DNA of 64,000 bases from Rubrivivax sp. (GCA_019635285.1 JAHBZS010000009.1:83909-147908); one strand, 5' to 3'; positions 10,464 to 19,662 are shown, counted from the stretch's first letter. The notes: generated by a model not told the origin, from the letters alone. Numbers and translations: made by a program.

Positions 10464-11590
10464 ATCACCTCGATCTCCGCAAGCAGCGCGCCGGCGCTCT
10501 TCATCGCCTGCAGGATGACCAGCAGGTCCTGCGGCGTGGCGCCCATGGTGTTCAGCGCCTTGACCACGTCGCTCAGCCGCACGCCGGCCGGCAGCTCGAT
10601 CATGGCCTTGTTGCCGGTGCTGATGGAGATGTCCGACTGCTCGGTGACCACGGTGCGGCCGTTGGCCAGGGGCCCCGGCTGGCTGACCGTCGGCGTGGTG
10701 GAGATGGTCACCGACAGGTTGCCGTGCGCCACCGCACAGGCGCCCAGCGTCACCGCCTCGTTCAGCACCACCGAGCCGGTGCGTGCATTCAGGATCACCT
10801 TGGCCGCCGGCTTGGCCAGCTGCACCGTCAGGTTCTCGATATCGGCCATGAAGGCGACGCGCCGCGCGGGCTCGGGCGGCATGTTGACGCGCACCATGCG
10901 CGCATCGATGGCCATGGCGGTGCCCGCGCCCTTGGCCTGGTTGATGGCCTGCGCCACCGCGCTGGCGGTCTGGTAGTCGCTGTTGTTCATCGCCAGCTGC
11001 AGCGAATCGCCCTGCAGCGCCATGTTGGGCACGCTGCGCTCGATGGTCGCGCCGGCCGGCACACGGCCGCTGGACAGCTGGTTGATGACCACCTTGGAGC
11101 CGTTGGCCGCCGCGCCGGCGCCACCGATCACCAGGTTGCCCTGCGCCAGCGCATAGATCTGCCCGTCGACGCCCCGCAGCGGCGTGGACACCAGGGTGCC
11201 GCCGCGCAGGCTCTTGGCATTGCCGATCGACGAGACGTTGACGTCCACCGCCTGCCCCGGCATCGCATACGCCGGCAGCACCGCGGTGACCATCACCGCG
11301 GCGACGTTGCGCAGCTGCATGTTCGTGCCCGGCGGAATGGTCACGCCCAGCTGCTGCAGCATGGACACCAGGCTCTGCGAGGTGAAGGGCGCGGCCGTGC
11401 TCTGGTCGCCGCTGCCGTCCAGCCCGACCACCAGGCCGTAGCCGGTGAGCTGGTTGGGGCGCACGCCGGCCACCGTGGCCACCTCTTTCACGCGCGCGGC
11501 CTGCGACGGCAGCGGCCACCACAGCGCGGCGCTGGCGAGGAAGAAGGTGAGCCACAGCAGGCGGCGCACCAGGCGCTCTTCGGCTTGCAT
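10460..11590 (-). CDS. flgI: Flagellar P-ring protein FlgI
   Basis: 376 residues with an N-terminal signal peptide (hydrophobic LLWLTFFLASAALWW, cleavage likely after PSQA). The mature protein carries the family signatures VKEVATVAGVRPNQLTGYGL and GDQSTAAPFTSQSLVSML. FlgI forms the ring around the rod in the peptidoglycan layer. The start ATG overlaps the flgH stop (ATGA) and the stop overlaps flgJ, so the three are coupled. Confidence 0.96.
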   Translation of the reverse strand: MQAEERLVRRLLWLTFFLASAALWWPLPSQAARVKEVATVAGVRPNQLTGYGLVVGLDGSGDQSTAAPFTSQSLVSMLQQLGVTIPPGTNMQLRNVAAVMVTAVLPAYAMPGQAVDVNVSSIGNAKSLRGGTLVSTPLRGVDGQIYALAQGNLVIGGAGAAANGSKVVINQLSSGRVPAGATIERSVPNMALQGDSLQLAMNNSDYQTASAVAQAINQAKGAGTAMAIDARMVRVNMPPEPARRVAFMADIENLTVQLAKPAAKVILNARTGSVVLNEAVTLGACAVAHGNLSVTISTTPTVSQPGPLANGRTVVTEQSDISISTGNKAMIELPAGVRLSDVVKALNTMGATPQDLLVILQAMKSAGALLAEIEVI

Positions 11591-12306
11591 CAGATTGGAA
11601 GAATGTTCAGGAAGAAGCGGCTCAGCCAGCCGATGGTCTGCGCGTCGGCCTGCTGGCCGCGGCCGCGGTGCTCGACGCGCACGTTGGCGATCTTCACGCT
11701 GGGGATGGAGTTGCCCGCCTGGATGAGCAGCGGGTCGACCTGGCCCGAGAAGCGCAGCACGTCGACGTTGCTGTTGACGCCGATCTGCTTCTCGCCGGAG
11801 ATCAGCAGGTGGCCGTTGGGCAGCACGTCGGTGACCAGCACGGTGATGCTGCCCAGGAAGTCGTTGCTGCTCTCGGTGGCGCCCTTGCCGGCGAAGCTGT
11901 TGTTGCTGGTGCCCTCGGCGTTGGCGCGCGTCAGCCGGCTGGGGTTGATGCCCGGCAGCGCCACCACCGAGGCGTCGACCTTGCCGCTCTTGTCGATGCT
12001 GCTGGTCGACTTCTGGCTGGCCGAGACCTTCTCGACGATCTGCACCGTCAGCGTGTCGCCGCGGTGGCGTGCGCGGTAGTCTTCGAACAGCGGGCGGTAC
12101 TGCGCGGCCTGGAAGATCGAGCCATTGGTGGCCACCGGCGGCGGCGGCGTGTAGGGGATGACGTTGGTCGGCTCGGCCACCTCGACACGCGGGTTCATGG
12201 TCACGCAGCCGGCCAGCGCGGCCGACAGCGACAGCACCAGCCCGCGCACGGCCGCCCCCAGCGGGTGCGCCGACGCAGGCCGCCGCGCGGCGGTCTTCAA
12301 GGCCAT
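11590..12306 (-). CDS. flgH: Flagellar L-ring lipoprotein FlgH
   Basis: About 238 residues with a lipoprotein signal peptide ending in the lipobox LAGC. It is followed by the conserved NGSIFQAAQYRPLFEDYRAR and GDTLTVQIVEKVSASQ blocks of the L-ring protein. FlgH assembles in the outer membrane around the rod. An alternative GTG start at 12324 overlaps the flgG stop (GTGA) and adds six residues. I list the ATG at 12306. It lies in the flgGHIJ overlap series. Confidence 0.94.
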   Translation of the reverse strand: MALKTAARRPASAHPLGAAVRGLVLSLSAALAGCVTMNPRVEVAEPTNVIPYTPPPPVATNGSIFQAAQYRPLFEDYRARHRGDTLTVQIVEKVSASQKSTSSIDKSGKVDASVVALPGINPSRLTRANAEGTSNNSFAGKGATESSNDFLGSITVLVTDVLPNGHLLISGEKQIGVNSNVDVLRFSGQVDPLLIQAGNSIPSVKIANVRVEHRGRGQQADAQTIGWLSRFFLNILPI

Positions 12307-12320
12307 CGTCGCCGTGCGCC

Positions 12321-13103
12321 TCACAGCTGCCCCAGCCGCGCCAGCATCTGGTCGGTGGTCTGGATGGCCTTGGAATTCAGCTCGTAGGCACGCTGCGTGG
12401 CGATCATCGACACCAGCTCTTCCACCACGTTGACGTTGCTGCCTTCCACGAAGCCCTGCATCAGGCCGCCGCGGCCGTCGGCGCCCGGCGCGCCGGTGTT
12501 CGGCGTGCCCGAGGCGGTGGTCTCGGCATACAGGTTCTGGCCGCGCGGATCGAGGCCGCCCGGGTTGATGAAGGTGGCCAACTGCAGCTGGCCCAGGGTC
12601 TGCGCCTGCGCCTGGCCGGCCACGGTGACACTGACCGTGCCGTCGGCGGCGACGGTGATGCTCTGCGCGCCGGCCGGCACGGTGATGCCGGGCTGCAGCA
12701 CCTGGCCGTTAGCGGTGACCACCTGCCCGGCGGCGTCGAGCTGGAACGAGCCGTCGCGCGTGTAGGCGGTGCTGCCGTCGGGCAGCTGCACCTGGAAGAA
12801 GCCCGGGCCCTTGATCGCCAGGTCCAGGTTGTTGCCGGTCTGCTGCAGGTTGCCCTGGCTGAAGTTGCGCGTCGAGGCCGAGACGCGGGTGCCCAGGCCC
12901 ACCTGCAGCCCGGTGGGCAGCTGCGTCTGGTCGCTGCTGGCCGCGCCCACCTGGCGCAGGCTGTCGTACATCAGGTCTTCGAAGACCACGCCGCCGCGCT
13001 TGAAGCCATTGGTGGCCACGTTGGCCAGGTTGTTGGCGATGGTGTCCAGCTTGAACTGCTGGCCTTCCATGCCGGTCTTGGCGATCCACAACGAACGATT
13101 CAT
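12321..13103 (-). CDS. flgG: Flagellar distal rod protein FlgG
   Basis: 260 residues, exactly the usual FlgG length. The N terminus [20 protein letters not shown] leads into [17 protein letters not shown], and the C terminus [18 protein letters not shown] is the standard paired rod motif. FlgG forms the distal rod. Its normal neighbour flgF lies 3.8 kb upstream, beyond an unrelated cassette, so flgG may need its own promoter in 13104-13438. No clear promoter was recognised there. Confidence 0.96.
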   Translation of the reverse strand: MNRSLWIAKTGMEGQQFKLDTIANNLANVATNGFKRGGVVFEDLMYDSLRQVGAASSDQTQLPTGLQVGLGTRVSASTRNFSQGNLQQTGNNLDLAIKGPGFFQVQLPDGSTAYTRDGSFQLDAAGQVVTANGQVLQPGITVPAGAQSITVAADGTVSVTVAGQAQAQTLGQLQLATFINPGGLDPRGQNLYAETTASGTPNTGAPGADGRGGLMQGFVEGSNVNVVEELVSMIATQRAYELNSKAIQTTDQMLARLGQL

Positions 13104-13438
13104 GCGCCCGGCTCCCGAGGTTTGGAGCCAGTGTCCCGCCAAGCCCGTCGCGCCGGCCTGACGAAAAGCGCCGCGTTCGCGGCTTTTCTTACATCGGTGC
13201 GGGCCTTGCCCGATGCTCCGCGGACAGGGCACGCCCAGCGCGACGGCCGGGACCGGCACGACGTGGACGAAGATCGCCGCCCGCGCGGACCCAGAGCGCC
13301 CCGCGGCGGGTCGGCGCCCCCCGTCGGACGGCCTGCGCTGCGCCAATTCGCGGCATCCGACGCCGCGGCAGCCGACGCCCGGGATGACGCTGCGGTAGAG
13401 TCGCCCAGCTTGGCGCCCCGGGGCATCGCGCGGACCGC
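13104..13438. other. 335-bp intergenic region between divergent flgG and the TIR-ankyrin gene
   Basis: No coding region was recognised. It contains a GC-rich hairpin with flanking A and T runs (13163-13190) that could terminate transcription in either direction. It must also hold the start signals for the TIR-ankyrin gene, and for flgG if flgG is not read from upstream. I see no convincing sigma-28 site or other promoter match. Confidence 0.6.
13163..13190. terminator. Bidirectional hairpin terminator candidate
   Basis: The stem GCCGCG/CGCGGC with a two-base loop is preceded by AAAA and followed by TTTTCTT. Read on plus, the T run follows the stem directly. Read on minus, TTTT follows two bases after the stem. 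On the minus strand it sits about 60 bp before the flgG start, an unusual place for a terminator unless it blocks read-through from the inserted cassette. Confidence 0.5.
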
Positions 13439-15286
13439 ATGGCCAACCCGAAGATCTTCATCAGCTACCGGCGCGACGACAGCATCGGCCACGCAGGCCG
13501 CCTGTTCGACCGTCTGGTGCAGGCGTTCGGGCGGGCCAACGTCTTCCGCGACGTCGATACCCTGGCGGCCGGCGAAGACTTCGTGCAGGCGGTGCGCGAC
13601 CGCATCGAGCGTTGCGACGTGTTGCTGGTATTGATCGGCACGCGCTGGCTCACCGCCGCCGACGAGGACGGCCGCTGGCGCCTGGCCGACGAGAGCGATC
13701 TGGTGCGCACCGAGATCGCCACCGGGCTGCAGCGCAACCTGCGTGTGATCCCGGTGCTGCTGCAGGGCGCGGCCATGCCCAAGGCCAAGGACCTGCCGGC
13801 GGAACTGGGGCCGCTGGCGCGGCGCAACGCGGTCGACATCCGCGACACCAGCTTCGACCGCGACGCGGCTCAGCTGCTGCAGCTGCTCGGCCCCCACTGG
13901 CGCCGCAGCGTGCTGCGCCAGTTGCAGCGCCCGGTCGTGTATGCCCCGCTGGCCGCGGCGGTGGCGCTGCTCGCCGGGCTGTGGATCTACCCGCGGGTGG
14001 CGCTGACGCCGGAGCAGGCGCGCGTGGAGATCGTGCAGATGGGCCTGGCCTACGATGCCGACGACTTCGTCGCCCGCGCCAAGGAAGGCGACCTCGCCGC
14101 CACCCGGCTGTTCCTGCGCGCCGGCATGGCGGCGGACGCGCCCGACCGTGAGGCGCACACCGCGTCGCAATGGGCCGCGGCGCAGGGACACCGCGAACTG
14201 CTGGAACTGCTGCTCGAGCGGGGCGCCGATCCGGGCAAACCGCTGGTCTGGGCGGCGGGCCATGGCAAGACCGACATCGTCGCCGGGCTGCTGCAGCGCC
14301 AGCCCGGCCAGGCCGCGGTCAGCGAGGCGATGCACAACGCCGCCGGCACCCGCCACACCGACATCGTCAGGACCCTGCTCGACGCCGGGGCCGTGGTCGA
14401 CGCGCCGCGGGGCCAGGACGGCAGCCGCGCGCTGATCGAGGCGGCCCGCGTCGCCAACCTGGCGACGGTGCAACTGCTGCTCGAACGCGGCGCCGACGTG
14501 AATGCGCAGGACGCCCACGGCACGACGGCACTGATCGCCGTGGTGAGTTCGGCTGCGTCTAGCCCCGACGCGCAGGACGCGGCGCAGCGCCTGGAGATCG
14601 CGCGGCGGCTGCTCGACCAAGGCGCCGACCCGAACCTGCGCTTGCGATCGATGCAGACCTGGCAGCCGACGGCCCTGTTGCTGGCCATCGACGCCGGCTT
14701 GCCGGCGCTGGCCTTGCTGCTGATCGAACGCGGCGCGGACGTGAACCTGAGCACCGCCTACCAGGGCGGCGACATGCGCCAGCTCAGCGCGCTGATGCGC
14801 GCGGCCCGCGCGGGCCTGCCCGAGGTCGTGGCGGCCTTGCTGGCCAAGGGCGCGGCCGTGCAAGCGCGCAACGAGAACGGCAACGATGCGCTGATGGAAG
14901 CGGCACTCGCCGACGCTGCCGGCCCCGCCGTCGCCAAGGCGCTGCTCGCCGGCGGCGCGGATGCCGGCGCCGTCAATGTCAATCAGCGCACGGCGCTGAT
15001 GTTCGTGGCGCGGCGGCGTGGCGCGGTCGACATCGAGTGGGTGCGCGGGCTGCTCGAACACGGCGCCAAGGTGGACGCCGCCGACAAGGTGGGGCGCACG
15101 CCGTTGATGTTTGCCGCCGCCGAGGGACAGGCCGACGTCGCGCGTGAGTTGCTGCGGCACGGGGCGCGCTGGGGCGCCGTCGATCGCGAAGGTCGGTCCG
15201 CGCTGCAGATCGCGCGCGAGGCCGGCCACCAGGAGATGGTGCAGGTGCTGACCGAGGCCGGCGCGCGTGCGCCTGCACCGAAGTGA
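13439..15286 (+). CDS. TIR-domain, single-transmembrane, ankyrin-repeat protein
   Basis: 615 residues in three parts. Residues 1-150 are a bacterial TIR domain: [10 protein letters not shown], then [27 protein letters not shown] and [10 protein letters not shown], where Glu92 is the likely catalytic glutamate of NAD-cleaving TIRs. One membrane helix spans about 166-185. Residues 195-610 are ankyrin repeats (recurring [13 protein letters not shown]-type units). The predicted topology is a cytoplasmic TIR with ankyrins on the other side of the membrane, or the reverse. It points against the flagellar operon it interrupts. Roles known for TIR proteins include NAD hydrolysis in phage defence and signalling, but no defence partner gene is beside it. 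Function is therefore open. Confidence 0.9.
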   Translation: MANPKIFISYRRDDSIGHAGRLFDRLVQAFGRANVFRDVDTLAAGEDFVQAVRDRIERCDVLLVLIGTRWLTAADEDGRWRLADESDLVRTEIATGLQRNLRVIPVLLQGAAMPKAKDLPAELGPLARRNAVDIRDTSFDRDAAQLLQLLGPHWRRSVLRQLQRPVVYAPLAAAVALLAGLWIYPRVALTPEQARVEIVQMGLAYDADDFVARAKEGDLAATRLFLRAGMAADAPDREAHTASQWAAAQGHRELLELLLERGADPGKPLVWAAGHGKTDIVAGLLQRQPGQAAVSEAMHNAAGTRHTDIVRTLLDAGAVVDAPRGQDGSRALIEAARVANLATVQLLLERGADVNAQDAHGTTALIAVVSSAASSPDAQDAAQRLEIARRLLDQGADPNLRLRSMQTWQPTALLLAIDAGLPALALLLIERGADVNLSTAYQGGDMRQLSALMRAARAGLPEVVAALLAKGAAVQARNENGNDALMEAALADAAGPAVAKALLAGGADAGAVNVNQRTALMFVARRRGAVDIEWVRGLLEHGAKVDAADKVGRTPLMFAAAEGQADVARELLRHGARWGAVDREGRSALQIAREAGHQEMVQVLTEAGARAPAPK

Positions 15287-15307
15287 AGTCTGCCCCTTCG
15301 GTTGGCG

Positions 15308-16057
15308 CTAGCGGCGCAGCAGTGCCGGAAGCCCGGCCGCGACCATCGCGAGGCCGGCGGCGCTAAGCAGCAGCAGCACGACACGGCGGAAGGCCAGCGG
15401 GCTCAGGCCGCGGTAGATGCGCGCGCCGAGCAGCGACGGCAGCAGCATCGCCGGGGCGACGATGGCGAACTTGGACGCCATGTCCGCGGTCAGCGCCCCC
15501 GAGGCGATGTAGGCCACCAGCGTCGCCGCCAGCGCGGCCAGGCTGAAGTTCTGGATCACGCCGCGCTGCAGGTCCTTGTCCCAGCCGCGCAGGGTCACCC
15601 ACAGCGACGGCAGCACGCCGCTGAAGCCGGCGATGCCGCCCATCACGCCGCCGAGCAGGCCGACCACGCCGTCGGCCCAGCGCCCGCCGAAGCGCAGGCG
15701 TGGCAGCCGGTCGGCCCACAGCATGGCCGGACAGCACACCACCAGGAACAGGCCCAGGGTCAGCTTGAACACCGCCGGGTCCAGGTGCGGCAGCGCCCAG
15801 ACGCCGATCGGCACGCCGGCCAGTCCGCCGACCACGAAGGGCATCAGCGCGCCCGGCGCCAGCCCGCGCTTCACGGTGAAGACCTGGATGCACTGGCCCA
15901 GCAGGCCGCCGCACACCGCCATCGCCGCGGCCAGCCGCGGCTCGATGCCCCACACCCACACCGACATCGCGACCATCGCGAAGGCGAAGCCGGAGATGCC
16001 CTGCACCAGCCCGGCGAATGCCGCGCCGCCGGCAAGCAGCAGCAGCTCGGCGCTCAC
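15308..16057 (-). CDS. TSUP family (TauE/SafE-type) membrane permease
   Basis: 249 residues, almost entirely hydrophobic with about eight membrane helices in two halves. A glycine-rich pattern (GLVQGISGFAFAMV and GGVMGGIAGFSGVLPSLW) marks the TSUP/sulfite exporter TauE family. Members move sulfite, sulfonates or other small anions out of or into the cell, and the substrate here cannot be told. The GTG start has a weak AAGGGC upstream. It lies downstream of and co-oriented with the ChaC-like gene (58-bp gap). Together they form part of the cassette splitting flgF from flgG. Confidence 0.87.
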   Translation of the reverse strand: MSAELLLLAGGAAFAGLVQGISGFAFAMVAMSVWVWGIEPRLAAAMAVCGGLLGQCIQVFTVKRGLAPGALMPFVVGGLAGVPIGVWALPHLDPAVFKLTLGLFLVVCCPAMLWADRLPRLRFGGRWADGVVGLLGGVMGGIAGFSGVLPSLWVTLRGWDKDLQRGVIQNFSLAALAATLVAYIASGALTADMASKFAIVAPAMLLPSLLGARIYRGLSPLAFRRVVLLLLSAAGLAMVAAGLPALLRR

Positions 16058-16076
16058 TGCAATGCCCTTGGCACGG

Positions 16077-16122
16077 CGTGCTGCGGGACCAGCGCCTGGG
16101 AGCGGCCCGGCGCGCTCATGCC
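16077..16122 (-). repeat. Dispersed repeat, family B, copy 1
   Basis: This 46-bp block matches 30714-30759 at 41 of 46 positions, with the last 26 plus-strand bases identical. Both copies are in the same orientation and cover the TGA stop of a minus-strand gene (ChaC-like here, flhB there) and the following spacer. The core arm CGCGCCGGGCCGCTCCCA could fold. Identity was counted by eye. Confidence 0.6.
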
Positions 16123-16895
16123 GACGCGCGCACGTGCGCCAGCAGCTGCTTCAGGTAGTCGTCGCTGAGGCCCAGATGCTCGAGCTGCCGCACCAGCTGC
16201 TCCAGGTACTGGCGGTTGCTGCCGAGCACGCCGCGGGCCCGGGCGATGATCGCCGCGGTGTCGGCCAGCGGCAGCTCGCCCACGTGGTCGGCGTGCGCGG
16301 GGTTGGCCGCGAACACCAGCGCCCGCACCTCGCCCTGCGGCGTGTGCACCGGCAGCAGCTGCGGGCGGTAGATGCCGCGCAGCATCTCGCGCCGCCACAG
16401 CAGCGCCGATTCGTGGTCGGCCAGCGCCGCGGCGACGCGGAACACCAGCCCGGTGCAGGCGCCTTCGCCCGGCTCCAGCGTGAGCATCAGGCCCGGGCAT
16501 TCGATCGAGCCGCGCCCCAGGTGCGTGCGGTGCGAGAAGCGCCGCCGGTAGCGCGGCAGCTCGGCCAGCCGCAATTCGGTGAAATGGATGCCCGGGTCCC
16601 ACATCAACGAGCCGTAGCCGAAGACCCACAGGTCCTGCCCGTCGTCCAGCGGGCCCAGCAGCGCCTGGCGCGTGGCTTCCAGCTGCGCATCGGACAAGCG
16701 CCATTCGGCCCCCTGCCCCTGCAGGCGCGCGCGCGCGTCCCACTGCGCCATGACTTCCGGCGTGATGCGCAGCGCCGAGCGCTCGGCCGGCGCGATGCGG
16801 TCGCGCAGCTGCGGCAGGTGGCAGTAGACGTCGGCGTGACCGCCCGCGGCGGGGCCGGCCGGGTCGTGGCGCATCGCGGCGGTTCTGCGGCGCAT
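16116..16895 (-). CDS. ChaC-like gamma-glutamylcyclotransferase
   Basis: 259 residues. Residues 90-100 carry the family nucleotide-like loop VFGYGSLMW, followed by RRRFSHRTHLGRGS, CTGLVFRV and RREMLRGIY, where the Glu is the expected catalytic residue. ChaC enzymes degrade glutathione to 5-oxoproline and Cys-Gly in the cytoplasm. About 85 N-terminal residues precede the core domain, longer than minimal ChaC. A second ATG at 16874 is possible. The 34-bp spacing from flgF and the shared direction mean read-through between the two is likely. Confidence 0.87.
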   Translation of the reverse strand: MRRRTAAMRHDPAGPAAGGHADVYCHLPQLRDRIAPAERSALRITPEVMAQWDARARLQGQGAEWRLSDAQLEATRQALLGPLDDGQDLWVFGYGSLMWDPGIHFTELRLAELPRYRRRFSHRTHLGRGSIECPGLMLTLEPGEGACTGLVFRVAAALADHESALLWRREMLRGIYRPQLLPVHTPQGEVRALVFAANPAHADHVGELPLADTAAIIARARGVLGSNRQYLEQLVRQLEHLGLSDDYLKQLLAHVRASA

Positions 16896-16929
16896 CGAGA
16901 GACGGGAGCTTTGCGAAGCCCGCAGTATC

Positions 16930-17661
16930 TCAGGTGCCGTTGTTGGACAGCAGCTTGGTCGCCGCCTGCTCCTTCTGCTCGGCGGTCTGCAGCATCTTCA
17001 TCTGCTGCTCGAACTGGCGCGCCGCGGCGATCATCGCCACCATCGTCTCCACCGCGCTGACGTTGCTGCCCTCCAGCGCGCCTTGCTGCACGCGCGCGGT
17101 GGCGTCGGCATCGAGGTCGCCGCCGGGCGAGCGGAACAGGCCGTCGTCGCCGCGCACCAGCCGGCCTTCCGGCGTGACCAGCTTCAGCCGACCCACCTGC
17201 TGGGCCTTGCTGTGGCCCACCTGCGCGGTGATGGTGCCGTCGGCGCCGATGTCGATGCGCGCATTCGCCGGCACGGTGATCGGCCCGCCGTCGCCCACCA
17301 CCGGCAGGCCGCTGCGCGTGACCAGCTGGCCCTCCGGGTCGATGTCCAGCGCACCGCCGCGGGTGTAGGCCTCGGTGCCGTCCAGCGCCTGCACGGCCAG
17401 CCACGACTTGCCCGACACCGCCACGTCGAGTGCGCGGCCGGTGGTCTGCACCACGCCCGGCGCGTCGCTGTGGCCGGGCGTCGATTCCAGCGCGTACACG
17501 CGCGTGCTCGCGCCGTCGCCGAGCACCGGCACCGCGCGGAAGGCCGCCAGCTCGGCGCGGAACCCGGCCGTGGAGACATTGGCCAGGTTGTTCGCCAGGA
17601 TGTCCTGGCGCTGCAGGGTTGCCTTCGCGCCCGACATCGACAGGTAGATCATGCGGTCCAT
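16930..17661 (-). CDS. flgF: Flagellar proximal rod protein FlgF
   Basis: 243 residues. The N terminus DRMIYLSMSGAKATLQRQDI with DILANNLANVSTAGFRAEL, and the C terminus with VSAVETMVAMIAAARQFEQQ, mark the rod/hook family. The size and position after flgE identify FlgF. It is the last flagellar gene before the inserted ChaC/TSUP/TIR cassette; flgG, which normally follows directly, begins at 13103. A second in-frame ATG (17652) gives MIYLSM. Confidence 0.95.
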   Translation of the reverse strand: MDRMIYLSMSGAKATLQRQDILANNLANVSTAGFRAELAAFRAVPVLGDGASTRVYALESTPGHSDAPGVVQTTGRALDVAVSGKSWLAVQALDGTEAYTRGGALDIDPEGQLVTRSGLPVVGDGGPITVPANARIDIGADGTITAQVGHSKAQQVGRLKLVTPEGRLVRGDDGLFRSPGGDLDADATARVQQGALEGSNVSAVETMVAMIAAARQFEQQMKMLQTAEQKEQAATKLLSNNGT

Positions 17662-17689
17662 GCTCGGCCTCCGGCAGGGTCAGCGCCGG

Positions 17690-18952
17690 TCAGCGCAGAT
17701 TGACCAGCGTCTGCAGCACCTGGTCCTGCGTCTTGATGGTCTGCGCGTTGGCCTGGTAGATGCGCTGCGCGGTGATCATGTTTACCAGCTCGCCGGTCAG
17801 GTCGACGTTGGACTCCTCCAGCGCCTGGGCCTTCACCAGCCCCAGCTGGCCCGTGCCGGGGGCGCCGTAGATGGGGTCGCCCGAGGCAAAGGTCTGGCCC
17901 CAGTTGTTGTTGGCCAGCGGCTGCAGGCCCTGCGGGTTGCGGAAGTTGGCCAGTTCGATGCGCCCCGCCGGCTTGGACTGGTTGTTGGAATAGCGCGCCA
18001 TGACCGTGCCGTCGGGCTCCACCGCCACCGAGGTCAGCTGGCCGGCGGCGTAGCCGTCCTGGTGCAGGTCGGTGACGCCGTAGGCCGAGCCGAACTGCGT
18101 CACGTCGGCAAAGTCGAAGAGCAGCCCGGCGATGGCCTCGGTCTGCGCGCCGGCGGCGTTGGTCGAGGCCGGGATGTTCACGGCCACCGGCGCGGCCGGC
18201 GCCAGCGGCCCGCTGCCGTCGCTCTGGAAGGTGATGGTGGTGATGGGCAGCGGTGCGGCGGCGTTGCCGCCGACGGTGCTGCCGTTGGCCGTGGCATAGA
18301 CGTTCCACTGGTCGTTGGCCGACTTCTGGAAGTACAGGCTCACCGAGACCTCCTGGCCCTTCATGTCGTAGACCGTCAGCGAGGTGGCGTCGTTGTAGGT
18401 GCTGGCGTCGGCGAAGTCGATCTGCGGCGCGGCGGCCGGCAGGGTCACGGCCTTGCGCGAATCGAGGTTGGCTTCCAGGTCGGCCAGCGTCGACGGGTTG
18501 GGATCGATGCCGCCGGTGGGCAGCTGCAGCGGCACCAGCTGCCCCGGCAGCACCTGGCCGCTGCCGTTGGCGGCGTAGCCCATCAGCCGGTCCAGGCTGT
18601 TGTTGACCAGATAGCCCTCGCGGTCGAGCTTGAACTGGCCGTTGCGCGTGTAGGTCACCGGGCTGCGGCCGTCGCTGACCTGGAAGAAGCCCGAGCCGTT
18701 GATCGCCAGGTCCAGCGGGTTGTCGGTGGTCGTCACATTGCCCTGCGTGAACTGCTGCGCCACCGCCTGCAGCGCGGTGCCGATGCCGACCTGGTTGGTG
18801 CCGGAGCCGTTCAGCGCGTTGGCGTACACCGCGGAGAACTCGGCGCGCGAGACCTTCGCGCCGAAGGTGTTGGCGTTGGCAATGTTGTTGCCGATGACTT
18901 CGAGGTTCTTGCTCGATGCGTTCAGGCCGGAAAGGCCTTGCTGGAAGCTCAT
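17690..18952 (-). CDS. flgE: Flagellar hook protein FlgE
   Basis: 420 residues, typical for FlgE. The N terminus MSFQQGLSGLNASSKNLEVI with GNNIANANTFGAKVSRAEF, and the C terminus NMITAQRIYQANAQTIKTQD, are the conserved ends. The middle holds the hook surface domains. GGAG lies just upstream of the ATG. FlgE polymerises into the hook under FlgD capping, with length set by FliK. Confidence 0.96.
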   Translation of the reverse strand: MSFQQGLSGLNASSKNLEVIGNNIANANTFGAKVSRAEFSAVYANALNGSGTNQVGIGTALQAVAQQFTQGNVTTTDNPLDLAINGSGFFQVSDGRSPVTYTRNGQFKLDREGYLVNNSLDRLMGYAANGSGQVLPGQLVPLQLPTGGIDPNPSTLADLEANLDSRKAVTLPAAAPQIDFADASTYNDATSLTVYDMKGQEVSVSLYFQKSANDQWNVYATANGSTVGGNAAAPLPITTITFQSDGSGPLAPAAPVAVNIPASTNAAGAQTEAIAGLLFDFADVTQFGSAYGVTDLHQDGYAAGQLTSVAVEPDGTVMARYSNNQSKPAGRIELANFRNPQGLQPLANNNWGQTFASGDPIYGAPGTGQLGLVKAQALEESNVDLTGELVNMITAQRIYQANAQTIKTQDQVLQTLVNLR

Positions 18953-18971
18953 GGGGGGCTCCGGTTGAATG

Positions 18972-19625
18972 TCAGTTGAAGGCCTTGACGCTGTCGTAGG
19001 ACACCGCGCCCGAATGGCTGAGCTCCAGGCGCAGCGAACTGCCCACGCCGCTGACGGCGTCGACGTGGTCGCGCATCAGGGTGCCGCCGAGCACGCTGTG
19101 GCTGCCGCTGGTGGCGGTGACGCGGAAGCGGTAGTTGGCATCGTCCTGCGCGGCGCCCGCGGGCCACGTAAAGGAATGCGAGCCGCTGGACATCGCGCCC
19201 AGGTTCAGGCTGCCGGCCACCTGGCCGGCCGCGTTGAGGATCTCGACCTTGACGTTGTCCGCGGCCGAGCTGAGCTCGAAGCCGCCGACGCCGCTGCCGT
19301 TGTCGATGGACAGGCGGTTGCCGGACACGGTGACGTCGCGGTCGACCAGCGTGGCGCCCTGCAGCGCCTGCAGCTGCACCAGCTGGCCGTTGAGCCCGGC
19401 GACCGTGGTGTTGAGCTTGTCGATGCCGCTGACCGTGCTGATCTGCGCCATCTGGCTGGTCACCTGCGCGTTGTCCAGCGGGTTCATCGGGTCCTGGTTC
19501 TGCATCTGCGCCACCAGCAGCTTGAGGAAGCGGTCCTCGCCGCCGGCCTCGTTCTGCGTCGCGCTGCGCGTGGCGCCATTGGCGGCGGCGCTCATGCTGT
19601 CCGACAGCTCGGAGATGGCGCTCAT
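18972..19625 (-). CDS. flgD: Hook-capping protein FlgD
   Basis: 217 residues. The N-terminal part contains the FlgD signature (FLKLLVAQMQNQDPMNPLDN, then AQVTSQMAQISTVSG). The C-terminal half is the Ig/tudor-like domain (about 90-217, with FTWPAGAAQDDANYRFRV). FlgD caps the growing hook and is discarded later. It lies between flgC and flgE in standard order. Confidence 0.95.
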   Translation of the reverse strand: MSAISELSDSMSAAANGATRSATQNEAGGEDRFLKLLVAQMQNQDPMNPLDNAQVTSQMAQISTVSGIDKLNTTVAGLNGQLVQLQALQGATLVDRDVTVSGNRLSIDNGSGVGGFELSSAADNVKVEILNAAGQVAGSLNLGAMSSGSHSFTWPAGAAQDDANYRFRVTATSGSHSVLGGTLMRDHVDAVSGVGSSLRLELSHSGAVSYDSVKAFN

Positions 19626-19662
19626 GCGGCCCCTCCTGCGTCCCTGGGACCGCCGCGCGGAC

